DNA of 64,000 bases from Microbacterium sp. Clip185 (GTDB taxonomy: Bacteria; Actinomycetota; Actinomycetes; Actinomycetales; Microbacteriaceae), in contig NZ_CP117996.1 of assembly GCF_028743715.1 (NCBI RefSeq), positions 2,790,001-2,854,000 of the forward strand, given 5' to 3'. Positions 1-10,621 of this stretch are shown one piece after another. The notes beneath the pieces were generated by a model that saw only the letters and a program-made list of their open reading frames with translations, ran no database searches and had not been told where the DNA came from. The position numbers were made by a program, and so were the translations under genes. Positions within the stretch are counted from its first letter, which is position 1; the number at the start of each line of letters is the position of its first letter.

Positions 1-5
1 ACCAT
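1..5 (-). CDS. rplV: 50S ribosomal protein L22, first bases only (partial)
   Basis: The reverse complement of the first bases reads an AGGAGAAGAA ribosome-binding stretch followed by ATG-GT, which gives Met-Val, the usual start of actinobacterial L22. It follows rpsS by about two dozen bases, exactly where rplV sits in the S10 operon. Only the start codon and two more bases lie in the window, so the call rests on gene order. Confidence 0.5.
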
Positions 6-28
6 TTCTTCTCCTCTGCGTCACCGCG

Positions 29-310
29 TCAGCGGCGACGGCCCTTCTTGTCGTCCTTCACGTGGCCGCGGAAGGTGCGGGTGGGCGCGAACTCGCCCAG
101 CTTGTGGCCGACCATGGTCTCGCTCACGAACACAGGGATGTGCTTGCGACCGTCGTGGACCGCGATCGTGTGACCGAGCATCGCGGGCACGATCATGGAT
201 CGGCGCGACCAGGTCTTGATGACGTTCTTGGAACCCGCCTCGTTCTGCGAGACAACCTTGCGAAGCAGGTGCTCGTCGACGAAGGGGCCCTTCTTCAGAC
301 TGCGTGGCAT
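29..310 (-). CDS. rpsS: 30S ribosomal protein S19
   Basis: Small-subunit protein of the 30S head that binds 16S rRNA together with S13. The 93-residue product has the normal family length, begins [16 protein letters not shown] and carries the conserved [12 protein letters not shown] stretch near residues 73-84. It lies 11 bases after rplB and just before the start of rplV, the standard S10-operon order. The basic C-terminal tail (DDKKGRRR) is typical. Nothing about it is unusual. Confidence 0.97.
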   Translation of the reverse strand: MPRSLKKGPFVDEHLLRKVVSQNEAGSKNVIKTWSRRSMIVPAMLGHTIAVHDGRKHIPVFVSETMVGHKLGEFAPTRTFRGHVKDDKKGRRR

Positions 311-321
311 CTTCTTGACTC

Positions 322-1161
<840 letters not shown>

Positions 1162-1185
1162 AATCTGTGTCCTCTATCCCGACCG

Positions 1186-1485
1186 TCAGCCGACTGCCGT
1201 GAAGATGTCGATGGTGCCCGACTTCAGGGTGACGATGGCGCGCTTGGTGTCCTTGCGCTTGCCGATGCCGAAGCGGGTGCGACGGGCCTTGCCGACGCGG
1301 TTGATCGTGTTGACCGAAGCGACCTTCACGCCGAAGATCTTCTCGATGGCGAGCTTGATCTCGGTCTTGTTGGCGCGGGTGTCCACGTAGAACGTGTACT
1401 TGCCCTCGTCGATCAGCCCGTAGCTCTTCTCGGAGACGACCGGCTTCAGGATGATGTCGCGCGGGTCCTTGTTCACGGCGGTCAT
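1186..1485 (-). CDS. rplW: 50S ribosomal protein L23
   Basis: Large-subunit protein at the exit-tunnel mouth, the docking site for trigger factor and SRP. The 99-residue product contains [15 protein letters not shown] and the extended-loop segment with [17 protein letters not shown]. Its ATG overlaps the rplD stop codon by four bases (ATGA), so the two are translationally coupled. It is followed by rplB after 24 bases. Length and position match actinobacterial S10 operons. Confidence 0.97.
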   Translation of the reverse strand: MTAVNKDPRDIILKPVVSEKSYGLIDEGKYTFYVDTRANKTEIKLAIEKIFGVKVASVNTINRVGKARRTRFGIGKRKDTKRAIVTLKSGTIDIFTAVG

Positions 1486-2141
1486 GCCGAGACCTCCTCG
1501 GTGGCGGTCCGCGACGCGACGAACGCGTCGTAGGCGGCCTTGGTGAAGACGATGTCGTCGGAGACGAGCACGTCGTAGGCGTTCAGCTGGTCGAAGGCGA
1601 GCACGTGGACGTACGCGAGGTTGCGCACGCTCAGCAGGCTCAGCTCATCGTCACGCTCGATGACGACGAGAACGTTCTTCGCGGGGGTCAGCGTGTTCAG
1701 CACCGCGGCAGCGGCCTTCGTCGAGGGAGCACCCTCGACGCCGAACGAGTCGACGATGTGCAGACGCTCGCCGCGAGCACGATCGCTCAGCGCACCCAGG
1801 AGGGCGGCCGCGATCATCTTCTTGGGCGTGCGCTGCGAGTAGTTGCGCGGCTTCGGACCGTGGACGATGCCACCGCCGGTCATGTGCGGCGCACGGATCG
1901 AGCCCTGACGGGCGTTACCCGTGCCCTTCTGCTTGAAGGGCTTGCGGCCGGCACCGGAGACCTCGCCACGACGCTTCGTCGAGTGCGTGCCCTGGCGAGC
2001 CGCCGCGAGCTGCGCGACGACGACCTGGTGGATGAGGGGGATGTTCGTCTTGACGTCGAACAGGGCGGCGGGCAGCTCAACGGAGCCGGCCTTCTTGCCG
2101 TCTGCCTTCACGACGTCGAGCGCGAGAGTCGAGTCAGCCAT
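1482..2141 (-). CDS. rplD: 50S ribosomal protein L4
   Basis: Large-subunit protein lining the exit tunnel; in several bacteria L4 also represses its own operon. The chosen ATG at 2141 gives 219 residues starting [11 protein letters not shown] and lies four bases after the rplC stop. A GTG four codons upstream lies inside rplC and has its purine-rich stretch directly against it, so it is unlikely to be used. The loop segment with [20 protein letters not shown] near residues 60-80 is diagnostic. The four-base overlap with rplW indicates coupling. Confidence 0.96.
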   Translation of the reverse strand: MADSTLALDVVKADGKKAGSVELPAALFDVKTNIPLIHQVVVAQLAAARQGTHSTKRRGEVSGAGRKPFKQKGTGNARQGSIRAPHMTGGGIVHGPKPRNYSQRTPKKMIAAALLGALSDRARGERLHIVDSFGVEGAPSTKAAAAVLNTLTPAKNVLVVIERDDELSLLSVRNLAYVHVLAFDQLNAYDVLVSDDIVFTKAAYDAFVASRTATEEVSA

Positions 2142-2145
2142 GTTC

Positions 2146-2805
2146 TCAGGCACCCTTCACTGCGTTGCGGACGTAGACGATGCGGCCACGAGCGCCGGGC
2201 ACAGCGCCCTTGACGAGCAGCAGACCCTTCTCGGCGTCGACGGCGTGCACCGTGAGGTTGAGGACGGTCACGCGCTCGCCACCCATGCGGCCGGCCATGC
2301 GCATGCCCTTGAAGACGCGGCTGGGCGTCGAGGAGGCACCGATGGAACCGGGCTTGCGGTGGTTGCGGTGCGCACCGTGGGAGGCGGAGACACCCTTGAA
2401 GTTGTGGCGCTTCATGACACCCGCGGTGCCCTTGCCCTTGCTGGTGCCGACGACGTCGACCAGCTTGCCCGCTTCGAAGACACCGTCGACCGTGAGCTCC
2501 TGACCGAGTGAGTAGTCAGCGGCGTTCGCGGTGCGGATCTCGGTGACGTGGCGGCGCGGCGTGACGCCGGCAGCCTCGAAGTGGCCCTCGAGGGGCTTGG
2601 TGACCTTGCGGGGGTCGATCTGGCCCGCGGCGATCTGAACGGCGTTGTAGCCGTCCTTCTCGGGGGTGCGGATCTGCGTGACCACGTTCGGCGTGATCTG
2701 GATGACCGTCACGGGGACGAGCTTGCCCTGCTCGTTCCAGACCTGGGTCATGCCGAGCTTGGTGCCCAGGAGGCCCTGGGAGATCTTGGAGTTGATGTCA
2801 GCCAT
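2146..2805 (-). CDS. rplC: 50S ribosomal protein L3
   Basis: Early-assembly large-subunit protein reaching toward the peptidyl transferase centre. The product is 219 residues, with [21 protein letters not shown] near the N-terminus and the central tip segment around [20 protein letters not shown] near residues 130-150. It is second in the S10 operon, eight bases after rpsJ and four before rplD. It is a normal member of the family. Confidence 0.98.
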   Translation of the reverse strand: MADINSKISQGLLGTKLGMTQVWNEQGKLVPVTVIQITPNVVTQIRTPEKDGYNAVQIAAGQIDPRKVTKPLEGHFEAAGVTPRRHVTEIRTANAADYSLGQELTVDGVFEAGKLVDVVGTSKGKGTAGVMKRHNFKGVSASHGAHRNHRKPGSIGASSTPSRVFKGMRMAGRMGGERVTVLNLTVHAVDAEKGLLLVKGAVPGARGRIVYVRNAVKGA

Positions 2806-2813
2806 GTCGAACC

Positions 2814-3122
2814 TCAGAGCTTGATCTCGATGTTGACGTCGGCCGGAAGGTCGAGACGCATCAGCGAGTCGACGGCCTTGGGCGTCGGGTCGATGATGTC
2901 GATGAGGCGCTTGTGGGTGCGCATCTCGAAGTGCTCGCGGCTGTCCTTGTACTTGTGGGGCGACCGGATGACGACCACGACGTTCTTCTCGGTCGGCAGC
3001 GGCACGGGGCCGACGACGGTGGCGCCGGCTCGGGTCACGGTGTCGACGATCTTGCGCGCCGAGCTGTCGAGCCCCGCGTGATCGTACGACTTCAGGCGAA
3101 TGCGGATCTTCTGTCCCGCCAT
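2814..3122 (-). CDS. rpsJ: 30S ribosomal protein S10
   Basis: Small-subunit protein of the 30S head, also the NusE partner in antitermination. The 102-residue product begins [15 protein letters not shown] and has the conserved GPVPLPTEK loop and the [19 protein letters not shown] end. It is the first gene of the S10 operon, preceded by about 290 bases of untranslated leader and a readable promoter at 3421-3449. The ordinary length and motifs make the call secure. Confidence 0.98.
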   Translation of the reverse strand: MAGQKIRIRLKSYDHAGLDSSARKIVDTVTRAGATVVGPVPLPTEKNVVVVIRSPHKYKDSREHFEMRTHKRLIDIIDPTPKAVDSLMRLDLPADVNIEIKL

Positions 3123-3366
3123 AGTCTGCTCACTCTCTTTCTCGCGTCATACCTCTGAGGGCATCGGACGCACGGTGACGCTTGCGCGCCGGGCACTTCT
3201 CCCGCTTTCGCGGTGATGCTGCACCACTGTTCTCGTGTCAAACCGACGTCTTCCGACGCCGGCCCCGCACTCCACGCGCAGTGCACGCCCGTTTCCGGGA
3301 AGAAGTGTGGGAGATGTCGTTCTGCTGCCCGCGGCCTAGACCCCGCGCCCGAAGCGCTGGTCTATG

Positions 3367-3382
3367 CACTGCCCTGGCAGTG
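3367..3382 (-). promoter_or_regulatory. Hairpin in the S10 operon leader
   Basis: A perfect 7-bp inverted repeat (CACTGCC / GGCAGTG) with a two-base spacer lies early in the predicted S10 leader RNA. The whole 3123-3420 leader is unusually long for this genome and holds no gene. A long structured leader could be a site for autoregulation by a ribosomal protein, as with L4 in E. coli, but no L4 target motif can be recognised. Confidence 0.35.
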
Positions 3383-3420
3383 ATCCGGGCAGCAAAGCAC
3401 CCGGAGTGTGGAACCTGACT

Positions 3421-3449
3421 AGTCTACGTGTCGCCCGGGCGTGTCGCAA
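3421..3449 (-). promoter_or_regulatory. Promoter of the S10 operon
   Basis: On the minus strand a -35 box TTGCGA (3449-3444) is followed by a 17-base spacer and a -10 box TAGACT (3426-3421). Transcription would start near 3413 and give a leader of about 290 bases before rpsJ. The spacing is ideal for the main sigma factor and the position upstream of the operon fits. The gene-free stretch 3123-3536 otherwise holds only the leader hairpin and the terminator at 3484-3523. Confidence 0.6.
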
Positions 3450-3483
3450 ACTCGGGCGTGTCGGGGCGGCGTGTCGAGAACGA

Positions 3484-3523
3484 ACGACAGAACCCCCGGG
3501 CCGTGGCCCGGGGGTTCTGTCGT
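3484..3523 (-). terminator. Terminator of the LPATG protein gene
   Basis: A perfect 19-bp stem with a two-base nominal loop, rich in G and C, lies 14 bases after the stop codon of the minus-strand LPATG gene. No clear U-run follows, as is common for actinobacterial hairpin terminators. It also insulates the S10 promoter immediately downstream. Confidence 0.75.
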
Positions 3524-3536
3524 TGACTGTCGTGTG

Positions 3537-4097
3537 TCAGGCTCCCTGGCGCTGACGACGCACGGCGAACACGGTGACCGCGAGGCCGCCGAGCAGCAGT
3601 ACGCCGCCGCCGATCCAGACGCCCATCAGCGAACCACTGTCGACACCGGTCGCGGGCAGACCCGAGCCGGAGCCGGTGCCGCCGCTTCCCGTGCCCACGG
3701 CGAAGCTCGTGGTCTCGGTGACGGTGACGCCGTTCTTCTGGCCGGTCACCGAGATGTCGTAGGATCCGGTCGCATTCGAGGGCAGTTTGACGTTGAACGA
3801 TGCGTTGCCCGACGCACTCGTCGTGGTGTTAAACGTCGGCGACGAACTCACGGCCAGCTTGACGGAGGCCTGCGTGATACCGGCACCGTTCTCGCCGGTG
3901 ACGACGAAGCTGATCGGCGTGTTGCCGTCGAAGGCGGTGGCGACGAGCGTCACCGTGCCGCCGGGGGTGGGGGCACCGGAGACAGCCGCGTCGGGCGATC
4001 CGGGCGTGGGAACGTAGGCCTGCGCTGCCGCGGGAGCGGCAACGAGGGCAGCAGCGGTCAGCACGACCGCTGCGATCTTGGTGCGAAGGCTCTTCAT
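3537..4097 (-). CDS. Sortase-anchored (LPATG) secreted surface protein
   Basis: The product is an exported 186-residue protein destined for covalent attachment to peptidoglycan. The ATG at 4097 is chosen because GGAG lies seven bases upstream and the protein then begins with a signal peptide (MKSLRTKIAAVVLTAAAL, cleavage likely after AQA). The mature part is a beta-rich, Thr/Ser-rich domain of about 100 residues resembling bacterial Ig-like repeats, then a Gly/Ser linker, the sortase motif LPATG near residue 147, a hydrophobic helix and a basic RRQRQGA tail. It stands alone between the S10 and tuf genes. Its function is unknown; adhesion or a wall-structural role is a guess. Confidence 0.8.
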   Translation of the reverse strand: MKSLRTKIAAVVLTAAALVAAPAAAQAYVPTPGSPDAAVSGAPTPGGTVTLVATAFDGNTPISFVVTGENGAGITQASVKLAVSSSPTFNTTTSASGNASFNVKLPSNATGSYDISVTGQKNGVTVTETTSFAVGTGSGGTGSGSGLPATGVDSGSLMGVWIGGGVLLLGGLAVTVFAVRRQRQGA

Positions 4098-4297
4098 TTT
4101 CAACTCCGTGGGGGTGTGAGGCGCGGCCTCAGTGGGTACCAGGATGGTCCGGGAGTTGGACTGGATAAGAATCGCCCAGCCTACCCCCGCAGCCCACGCT
4201 AGCTCTTCTCCCAGCCCGCTCACAAGTCGGGGGCGGGTTATGCGGCCTTTCTTTACGTCTCCGTAATCTCGCGGTCAGTGCCGAAACGACCCGAAAA

Positions 4298-4337
4298 GCC
4301 GACAGGGGCCGGGCCCGAAGGCCCGACCCCTGTCGGC
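4298..4337 (-). terminator. Terminator of tuf / str operon
   Basis: An inverted repeat of 17-base arms (GCCGACAGGGGCCGGGC and its near-perfect complement, one mismatch) with a six-base loop lies 14 bases after the tuf stop codon. On the minus strand it is followed by four U residues, so it fits an intrinsic terminator. Confidence 0.8.
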
Positions 4338-4351
4338 GAAGTCCGAAGGAC

Positions 4352-5545
4352 TTACTTGAGGATCTTGGTCACCGTGCCGGCGCCGACGGTGCGGCCACCC
4401 TCACGGATCGCGAAGCCGAGGCCCTCTTCCATGGCGATCGGCTGGATGAGCTCGACCGACATCTCCGTGGTGTCACCGGGCATGACCATCTCGGTGCCCT
4501 CGGGCAGCGTGATGACGCCGGTCACGTCCGTGGTACGGAAGTAGAACTGCGGACGGTAGTTCGTGAAGAACGGGTTGTGACGGCCGCCCTCCTCCTTGGA
4601 CAGGATGTACGCCGTGCCCTCGAAGTTGGTGTGCGGGGTGACCGAACCGGGCTTGACGACGACCTGACCACGCTCGACGTCGTCACGCTTGGTGCCGCGA
4701 AGGAGCAGACCACAGTTCTCGCCGGCCCACGCCTCGTCGAGCTGCTTGTGGAACATCTCGATACCGGTGACGATCGTCTTCTGCGTCGGACGGATGCCGA
4801 CGATCTCGACCTCGGAGTTGATCGCCAGGGTGCCACGCTCGGCGCGGCCCGTGACGACGGTGCCACGACCGGTGATCGTGAAGACGTCCTCGATGGGCAT
4901 CAGGAACGGCTTGTCCTTGTCGCGCACCGGGTCCGGGATGGACTCGTCGACGGCCTCCATGAGCTCGACGATCGAGTTGACCCACTTCTCGTCACCCTCG
5001 AGAGCCTTCAGGCCCGAGACGCGGACGACGGGGGCGTTGTCGCCGTCGAAGTCCTGCGACGAGAGCAGCTCGCGAACCTCGAGCTCGACGAGCTCCAGGA
5101 TCTCCTCGTCGTCGACCATGTCGCTCTTGTTCAGCGCGACGAGCAGGTACGGCACGCCGACCTGCTTGGCCAGCAGAACGTGCTCGCGGGTCTGAGCCAT
5201 CGGGCCGTCGGTGGCGGCGACCACGAGGATCGCGCCGTCCATCTGAGCGGCACCGGTGATCATGTTCTTGATGTAGTCAGCGTGACCGGGAGCGTCGACG
5301 TGAGCGTAGTGACGCTTGGGCGTCTCGTACTCGACGTGCGAGATGTTGATCGTGATGCCGCGCTGGCGCTCTTCGGGAGCGGAGTCGATCGACGCGAAGT
5401 CGCGCTGCACGTTGGTGGCCGACGGGAACTTGTCGGCGAGCACCTTCGAGATCGCGGCGGTGAGCGTGGTCTTGCCGTGGTCGACGTGACCGATCGTTCC
5501 GATGTTCACGTGCGGCTTGGTCCGCTCGAACTTGGCCTTAGCCAC
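4352..5545 (-). CDS. tuf: Elongation factor Tu
   Basis: GTPase that brings aminoacyl-tRNA to the ribosomal A site. The 397-residue product has the G1 loop GHVDHGKT near residue 20, the G3 motif DAPGH near 80, the G4 motif NKSD near 135, and the C-terminal beta-barrel domains ending in [13 protein letters not shown]. It is the last gene of the str operon, about 160 bases after fusA, with a hairpin in between that may lower read-through. A strong terminator follows. Confidence 0.98.
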   Translation of the reverse strand: MAKAKFERTKPHVNIGTIGHVDHGKTTLTAAISKVLADKFPSATNVQRDFASIDSAPEERQRGITINISHVEYETPKRHYAHVDAPGHADYIKNMITGAAQMDGAILVVAATDGPMAQTREHVLLAKQVGVPYLLVALNKSDMVDDEEILELVELEVRELLSSQDFDGDNAPVVRVSGLKALEGDEKWVNSIVELMEAVDESIPDPVRDKDKPFLMPIEDVFTITGRGTVVTGRAERGTLAINSEVEIVGIRPTQKTIVTGIEMFHKQLDEAWAGENCGLLLRGTKRDDVERGQVVVKPGSVTPHTNFEGTAYILSKEEGGRHNPFFTNYRPQFYFRTTDVTGVITLPEGTEMVMPGDTTEMSVELIQPIAMEEGLGFAIREGGRTVGAGTVTKILK

Positions 5546-5576
5546 TGGGTCCTCCTCAGGACGTCGTGTAGAGACT

Positions 5577-5598
5577 CCGGTCGCTGGGTTGCGACCGG
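5577..5598 (-). promoter_or_regulatory. Leader hairpin upstream of tuf
   Basis: A perfect 8-bp inverted repeat (CCGGTCGC / GCGACCGG) with a six-base loop lies in the RNA just before tuf. Its closeness to the ribosome-binding site suggests mRNA stability or translational control, but nothing more can be read from it. No convincing tuf-specific promoter could be placed in the fusA-tuf gap. Confidence 0.35.
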
Positions 5599-5660
5599 CT
5601 CGCTACGGGGATTGTTCTCAGTGTAATAGAGAGGGGTCGTGTGAAGTTGTGAGCCAGAAG

Positions 5661-5690
5661 TGCGGACGGGACGAAACCGCCCCGTCCGCA
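5661..5690 (-). terminator. Hairpin between fusA and tuf (partial terminator or processing site)
   Basis: A perfect 10-bp inverted repeat (TGCGGACGGG / CCCGTCCGCA) with a ten-base loop begins about 20 bases after the fusA stop. It has no U-run. It may attenuate read-through or protect the 3' end of the fusA message so that tuf is set to a different level. Confidence 0.45.
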
Positions 5691-5709
5691 GACGAGACCT
5701 CCGAGGAGA

Positions 5710-7824
5710 TTACTCGCCCTTCGTCTTCTGAACGATCTCGTCCATGACGTTACGCGGCACCTCGGCGTAGCTGTCGAACTCCATGGAGTAGACAGCGCGA
5801 CCGGAGGTCTTGGACCGCAGGTCACCGATGTAACCGAACATCTCGGACAGCGGGACGTTGGCACGGACGACCTTGACGCCGGCCGCATCCTCCATCGACT
5901 GGATCTGGCCGCGACGGGAGTTCAGGTCACCGATGACGTCGCCCATGTACTCCTCGGGAGTACGCACCTCGACGGCCATGATCGGCTCGAGGATGACGGG
6001 GTTCGCCTTGCGCACGGCCTCCTTGAAGCCCATGGAGCCCGCGATCTTGAACGCCATCTCCGAGGAGTCGACGTCGTGCGAGGCGCCATCGAGCAGGATC
6101 GCCTTCACGCCCACCATGGGGAAGCCGGCGAGCACGCCGACGTTCATGGCGTCCTGGAAGCCCTGATCGGTGGGGCTGATGTACTCGCGCGGGATCCGGC
6201 CACCCGTGACCTTGTTCTCGAACTCGTACGTCTTGTCCGCCGTGACCTCGAGGGGCTCCAGCGCGAATTGGATCTTGGCGAACTGACCCGAACCACCGGT
6301 CTGCTTCTTGTGCGTGTAGTCGTGGCGCTCGACGGTCTTGCGGATCGTCTCGCGGTACGCGACCTGGGGCTTTCCGACGTTGGCCTCGACCTTGAACTCG
6401 CGCTTCATGCGGTCGACGAGGATGTCGAGGTGGAGCTCGCCCATGCCCTTGATGACCGTCTGTCCGGTCTCGGCGTTCTGCTCGACGCGGAACGTCGGGT
6501 CCTCTTCGGCGAGCTTCTGGATCGCGAGACCCAGCTTCTCCTGGTCGGCCTTGGTCTTGGGCTCGATGGCGACCTCGATGACCGGCTCCGGGAACGTCAT
6601 CGACTCGAGGACGACCTGGTTGGTGCTGTCGGAGAGGGTGTCACCGGTGGTGGTGTCCTTCAGACCGATGACCGCGTAGATGTGACCGGCGGTCACCGAG
6701 TCGACGGGCATCTCCTTGTTGGCGTGCATCTGGAAGATCTTCCCGATGCGCTCCTTCTTGCCCTTGGTCGCGTTGACGACCTGCGCACCGGAGTCGAGGT
6801 GACCCGAGTACACGCGGATGTAGGTCAGACGACCGAAGAAGGGGTGCGTGACGATCTTGAACGCGAGGGCCGCGAACGGCTCGTCACGGTCGGCGTGACG
6901 CTCGATGACGATCTCTTCGTCCTTGGGGTCGTGCGCCTCGATGGCGGGCACGTCCAGGGGCGAGGGGAGGTAGTCGACCACAGCGTCCAGCATCGGCTGC
7001 ACACCGCGGTTCTTGAACGCCGAGCCACACAGGACCGGGTACACCTCGGAGTTGATCGTGAGCTTGCGAATCGCGCCCTTGATCTCGGCCAGCGAGAGCT
7101 CCTCGCCGCCGAAGTACTTCTCGAGCAGCGCCTCGTCGCTCTCGGCGACCGTCTCGAGCAGCTTCTCGCGGTACTCGGCGGCACGATCTGCGAGGTCGGC
7201 CGGGATCTCCTGGATCTCGTACTTCGCACCCATGGTGACGTCACCCTTGGCATCGCCGGGCCACACCAGGGCGCGCATCTCGACGAGGTCGATGACGCCG
7301 ACGAAGTCGTTCTCGGCACCGATGGGCAGCTGCAGCACGAGCGGCTTGGCCTTGAGTCGGTTCACGATGGTGTCGACGGTGAAGTAGAAGTCGGCGCCCA
7401 GCTTGTCCATCTTGTTGACGAAGCAGATGCGCGGCACGTCGTACTTGTCGGCCTGACGCCACACCGTCTCGGACTGGGGCTCGACGCCCTCCTTGCCGTC
7501 GAAGACGGCGACGGCACCGTCGAGCACGCGCAGCGAGCGCTCGACCTCGACCGTGAAGTCCACGTGGCCGGGGGTGTCGATGATGTTGATCTGGTTCTTG
7601 TTCCAGAAGCAGGTCACAGCGGCGGAGGTGATCGTGATGCCACGCTCCTGCTCCTGCTCCATCCAGTCGGTGGTCGCAGCGCCGTCGTGCGTCTCACCGA
7701 TCTTGTGGTTGACGCCCGTGTAGAAGAGGATGCGCTCGGTCGTCGTCGTCTTGCCGGCATCGATGTGCGCCATGATGCCGATGTTGCGGACCTTGTTGAG
7801 GTCGGTGAGCACTTCTTGTGCCAC
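5710..7824 (-). CDS. fusA: Elongation factor G
   Basis: GTPase that drives ribosomal translocation. The 704-residue product has the normal length for the family. It shows the G1 motif AHIDAGKTT near residue 19, the switch region around RGITITSAA, the G3 motif DTPGHVDF near 83 and the G4 motif NKMDKLGA near 137, followed by the five-domain layout including the QTGGSGQFA stretch of domain IV. It lies between rpsG and tuf, the conserved str-operon order, 68 bases after rpsG. It is a standard housekeeping copy. Confidence 0.98.
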   Translation of the reverse strand: MAQEVLTDLNKVRNIGIMAHIDAGKTTTTERILFYTGVNHKIGETHDGAATTDWMEQEQERGITITSAAVTCFWNKNQINIIDTPGHVDFTVEVERSLRVLDGAVAVFDGKEGVEPQSETVWRQADKYDVPRICFVNKMDKLGADFYFTVDTIVNRLKAKPLVLQLPIGAENDFVGVIDLVEMRALVWPGDAKGDVTMGAKYEIQEIPADLADRAAEYREKLLETVAESDEALLEKYFGGEELSLAEIKGAIRKLTINSEVYPVLCGSAFKNRGVQPMLDAVVDYLPSPLDVPAIEAHDPKDEEIVIERHADRDEPFAALAFKIVTHPFFGRLTYIRVYSGHLDSGAQVVNATKGKKERIGKIFQMHANKEMPVDSVTAGHIYAVIGLKDTTTGDTLSDSTNQVVLESMTFPEPVIEVAIEPKTKADQEKLGLAIQKLAEEDPTFRVEQNAETGQTVIKGMGELHLDILVDRMKREFKVEANVGKPQVAYRETIRKTVERHDYTHKKQTGGSGQFAKIQFALEPLEVTADKTYEFENKVTGGRIPREYISPTDQGFQDAMNVGVLAGFPMVGVKAILLDGASHDVDSSEMAFKIAGSMGFKEAVRKANPVILEPIMAVEVRTPEEYMGDVIGDLNSRRGQIQSMEDAAGVKVVRANVPLSEMFGYIGDLRSKTSGRAVYSMEFDSYAEVPRNVMDEIVQKTKGE

Positions 7825-7892
7825 GGGATGTCCTTACGTGTTGTCGGGTGCGCCGGCCGGGGCGGTGGCCCCGGCCGGCGCCGAGCTGCTGA

Positions 7893-8363
7893 TTACCAGC
7901 GGTAGTGCGCGAAGGCGCGGTTCGACTCGGCCATCTTGTGGGTGTCTTCGCGGCGCTTGACCGCGGCACCGAGGCCGTTCGAGGCGTCGAGGATCTCGTT
8001 CTGCAGACGCTCGGTCATCGTCTTCTCACGACGACCCTTCGCGTAGCTGACGAGCCAGCGCAGCGCCAGGGTGTTGGCGCGGTGCGGCTTGACCTCGACC
8101 GGCACCTGGTAGGTCGAGCCACCGACACGGCGGCTCTTGACCTCGAGGGTGGGACGGACGTTGTCGAGCGCCTTCTTCAGCGTCGCGACCGCGTCCTGGC
8201 CGTTCTTGGCCTCGACGCCGCGCAGCGCCGTGTAGACGATCGACTCGGCGAGCGACTTCTTGCCGTCGACGAGGATCTTGTTGACGAGCTGGCTGACGAT
8301 CGGTGCGCCGTAGACCGGGTCGTTGACGACCGGACGCTTCGGGGCGGGACCCTTACGAGGCAT
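7893..8363 (-). CDS. rpsG: 30S ribosomal protein S7
   Basis: Assembly initiator of the 30S head that contacts the E-site tRNA. The 156-residue product begins [19 protein letters not shown] and includes [16 protein letters not shown] and the [11 protein letters not shown] stretch typical of S7. It follows rpsL after five bases and precedes fusA. In E. coli S7 represses the str operon by binding its message; whether that happens here cannot be judged. Confidence 0.98.
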   Translation of the reverse strand: MPRKGPAPKRPVVNDPVYGAPIVSQLVNKILVDGKKSLAESIVYTALRGVEAKNGQDAVATLKKALDNVRPTLEVKSRRVGGSTYQVPVEVKPHRANTLALRWLVSYAKGRREKTMTERLQNEILDASNGLGAAVKRREDTHKMAESNRAFAHYRW

Positions 8364-8368
8364 CTAAC

Positions 8369-8737
8369 TCAACCCTTCTTCGCGCCGTAGCGGCTACGGG
8401 CCTGCTTGCGGTTCTTGACGGCCTGGGTGTCCAGGGCGCCACGAACGATCTTGTAACGCACACCGGGGAGGTCCTTCACACGACCGCCGCGCACCAGCAC
8501 GAGCGAGTGCTCCTGCAGGTTGTGGCCCTCGCCGGGGATGTAGGCGGTGACCTCGGTGCCGTTGCGCAGCTTCACACGAGCGACCTTGCGCATCGCCGAG
8601 TTCGGCTTCTTCGGGGTGGTGGTGTACACGCGGGTGCAGACACCGGCCTGCTGCGGGTTCGACTTCAGCGCGGGAGCCTTGGTCTTGGTGACCTTCGGCG
8701 TGCGCCCCTTGCGAACCAACTGCTGAATAGTTGGCAC
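8369..8737 (-). CDS. rpsL: 30S ribosomal protein S12
   Basis: Decoding-centre protein that affects accuracy. The product has 122 residues and starts with GTG (8737), with AAGGAGA a few bases upstream. The two loops that change in streptomycin resistance look unaltered: [10 protein letters not shown] near residue 43 and [12 protein letters not shown] near 88 both keep their lysines. It is the first gene of the str operon, behind a leader of about 240 bases. The normal family length and motifs make this secure. Confidence 0.98.
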   Translation of the reverse strand: MPTIQQLVRKGRTPKVTKTKAPALKSNPQQAGVCTRVYTTTPKKPNSAMRKVARVKLRNGTEVTAYIPGEGHNLQEHSLVLVRGGRVKDLPGVRYKIVRGALDTQAVKNRKQARSRYGAKKG

Positions 8738-8985
8738 GTTCTCTCCTTGTCAGTGCTGCACGGTGACAGCGTCGTGGTCTCCCCCGCTCCGGCGGATTCT
8801 TTCGATTCGTGTCGGAGAGGGCTCACGCGGACCCACCGGGGCGGCAGAATGACTGACGCCCTTTTCGTTGGTGGATATGCCGTGGGGGTGGCCTGTTCGC
8901 AGGCCGTTCCCTGAGATGGCGTGCTCCTGCTCACCCCGTTCGTGCCGGGCACGACGCAGGGCGCGCGAGAGCGCACACCCGCTCA

Positions 8986-9015
8986 ATGATACGCGCCGAA
9001 TCGGGATGCGGTCAA
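8986..9015 (-). promoter_or_regulatory. Promoter of the str operon
   Basis: On the minus strand a -35 box TTGACC (9015-9010) and a -10 box TATCAT (8991-8986) are separated by 18 bases. Transcription would start near 8979, giving a leader of about 240 bases before the rpsL GTG. It lies just past the stop codon of the upstream FHA-protein gene. Confidence 0.6.
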
Positions 9016-9025
9016 ACGACCGTGA

Positions 9026-10609
9026 TCACGCGTCCGCGCGGACGATGCGCAGCTCGGCATCGCCCAGGAGGAATCGCTCGGTCACTTCCTGCTCGGTGCC
9101 AGGGGCCACATCGATCTCGTCCTGCGCAGCGAACACGACGACCCCGTTCGTGGAGTCCAGATCGCTCACCATCCAGGCATCCGCCCGCCGGCGAAGGAGG
9201 GCGTGGGTCTTTGAGACAGTGCGCGTGTCGTCGACGACGGTCACCAGCTGCGCGCCGGGGGCGGCGTGAACCGGCACCGGCCGGCGCCCGAGTACGACGG
9301 CATCGCCGGTGAGCTCCATCGGCGACCCGTCGGGCAGCAGCAGCGCCCACTTGGGTCGACGGCGCGAGGCGATGACGGTGTCTTCGACGATGTCGCCGAC
9401 ACCGGGGCGCGACGCCGCGACGGATGCGGCCGCCGACCGCGGCATCCCCGCGATCGGCGCTCCGGCCACGGCCGACACCTCGCCCGAGGCCTCGGGGAAC
9501 GCATCGGGCTCGGCGACGAAGGACTCGCGCAGCACGGGCGGCGCCGCGGGGGGCACGAAGGAGTCGGAGGGCGCGGGTTCGGCCGCGGTCGGCGCGGGCG
9601 GCGTCACCGGCTCCACCCACGCGGGCGTCGCCGCCGCGGGCGCGGGCTCCTCCTCGACGATGGCCGGCTGCCACCACGACATCACAGGAGCGGGCTCGGG
9701 CGAGACCGGCGCGACGTAGGGGTCATCGACGGGGGCCACGGGAGCCTCGGCGACGGGCGGCGCGGAGGAGTCCGCGGCGGGTGCCGGGTACGCGTCGTAG
9801 GCGGATGCGGCCGGGGACGGCGGGGCATACGGATCGGCGGCGGGCGCGGGGTACGCCGGCGCGGCGTACGCGTCGGGCGCCGGTGCCGCATAAGGGTCGC
9901 CGGCGGGTGCCGCATACGGATCCGCGGCGGCCGCGGCAGCGGGCTGCGCCGGCGCGTAGGGATCGGCGACCGGCGCCGCGGGAGCGGGCGGCAGGGGCGG
10001 TTCGCCCCATGCTCCGGCGATCGGCATCGCGGCGGTGGCCGGTGCCGCCGCAGCGGCGCCGGGCGCAGGCGGTGCCGGCGGGATCCACGCCGACGGCGCC
10101 GGGACGTCTCGGCGTGCACCGAACTCATCGGTGGCCGGAGCGTACTGCGGCGCGAATCCGAGAAGGTCCTCGGCCCCGCCTGCCGCCGGGCGCGCCGGCC
10201 CCTGCTCGATCGGCCGGGCGGAGCCGAAGCCCAGCACGCTCGCCCAGACCGGGAACAGGAGGGCGGCCAGGACCGTCATCCCCACGCCCTGTCCGAACAT
10301 GACGTTCACCCGGTGCGCGGCGGTGATGAAGGCGACGTAGACGAAGATCTGCCCGAAGAACGGGATGAGGTAGAGCAGCAGGAGCCAGGGGCTCAATCCG
10401 CCGAGGCTGAACAGCACCGCGATGTTGTAGACGGGGATCCAGGCCTTCCAGCCCTCGATGCCGAGCTTCGCGTACACCCGCGACAGCGCGAGCGCGCCCC
10501 ACACGTAGACCAGGATCGACGGGACGAGTGAGACCAGAACGATGAGCACCACGGTTCCGGCGTCGGGAACCAACGGCGAGGAGTAAGCGGCGACGAGTGC
10601 GTTGAGCAT
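9026..10609 (-). CDS. Membrane protein with C-terminal FHA domain
   Basis: The 527-residue protein has three parts. Residues 1-130 hold several membrane helices with the small aromatic loop GIEGWKAWIPVYN, resembling the DUF5684-type membrane domain. Residues 130-400 form a low-complexity linker rich in Pro, Ala, Asp and Tyr, with repeated DPYA units. Residues 420-527 form a forkhead-associated fold, with GRRP, SKTHALLRR and DLDSTNGVVV in the usual order for phosphothreonine binding. It follows a hypothetical gene by 12 bases. It probably reads Ser/Thr-kinase signalling at the membrane, but its partner is unknown. Confidence 0.75.
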   Translation of the reverse strand: MLNALVAAYSSPLVPDAGTVVLIVLVSLVPSILVYVWGALALSRVYAKLGIEGWKAWIPVYNIAVLFSLGGLSPWLLLLYLIPFFGQIFVYVAFITAAHRVNVMFGQGVGMTVLAALLFPVWASVLGFGSARPIEQGPARPAAGGAEDLLGFAPQYAPATDEFGARRDVPAPSAWIPPAPPAPGAAAAAPATAAMPIAGAWGEPPLPPAPAAPVADPYAPAQPAAAAAADPYAAPAGDPYAAPAPDAYAAPAYPAPAADPYAPPSPAASAYDAYPAPAADSSAPPVAEAPVAPVDDPYVAPVSPEPAPVMSWWQPAIVEEEPAPAAATPAWVEPVTPPAPTAAEPAPSDSFVPPAAPPVLRESFVAEPDAFPEASGEVSAVAGAPIAGMPRSAAASVAASRPGVGDIVEDTVIASRRRPKWALLLPDGSPMELTGDAVVLGRRPVPVHAAPGAQLVTVVDDTRTVSKTHALLRRRADAWMVSDLDSTNGVVVFAAQDEIDVAPGTEQEVTERFLLGDAELRIVRADA

Positions 10610-10621
10610 GGATGAACTGCC

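Noticed and set aside
5600..5650. Possible tuf-specific promoter in the AT-richer part of the fusA-tuf gap
   Set aside because: A TATTACACT box is visible but no -35 box falls at 16-19 bases, so it is not reported as a promoter.
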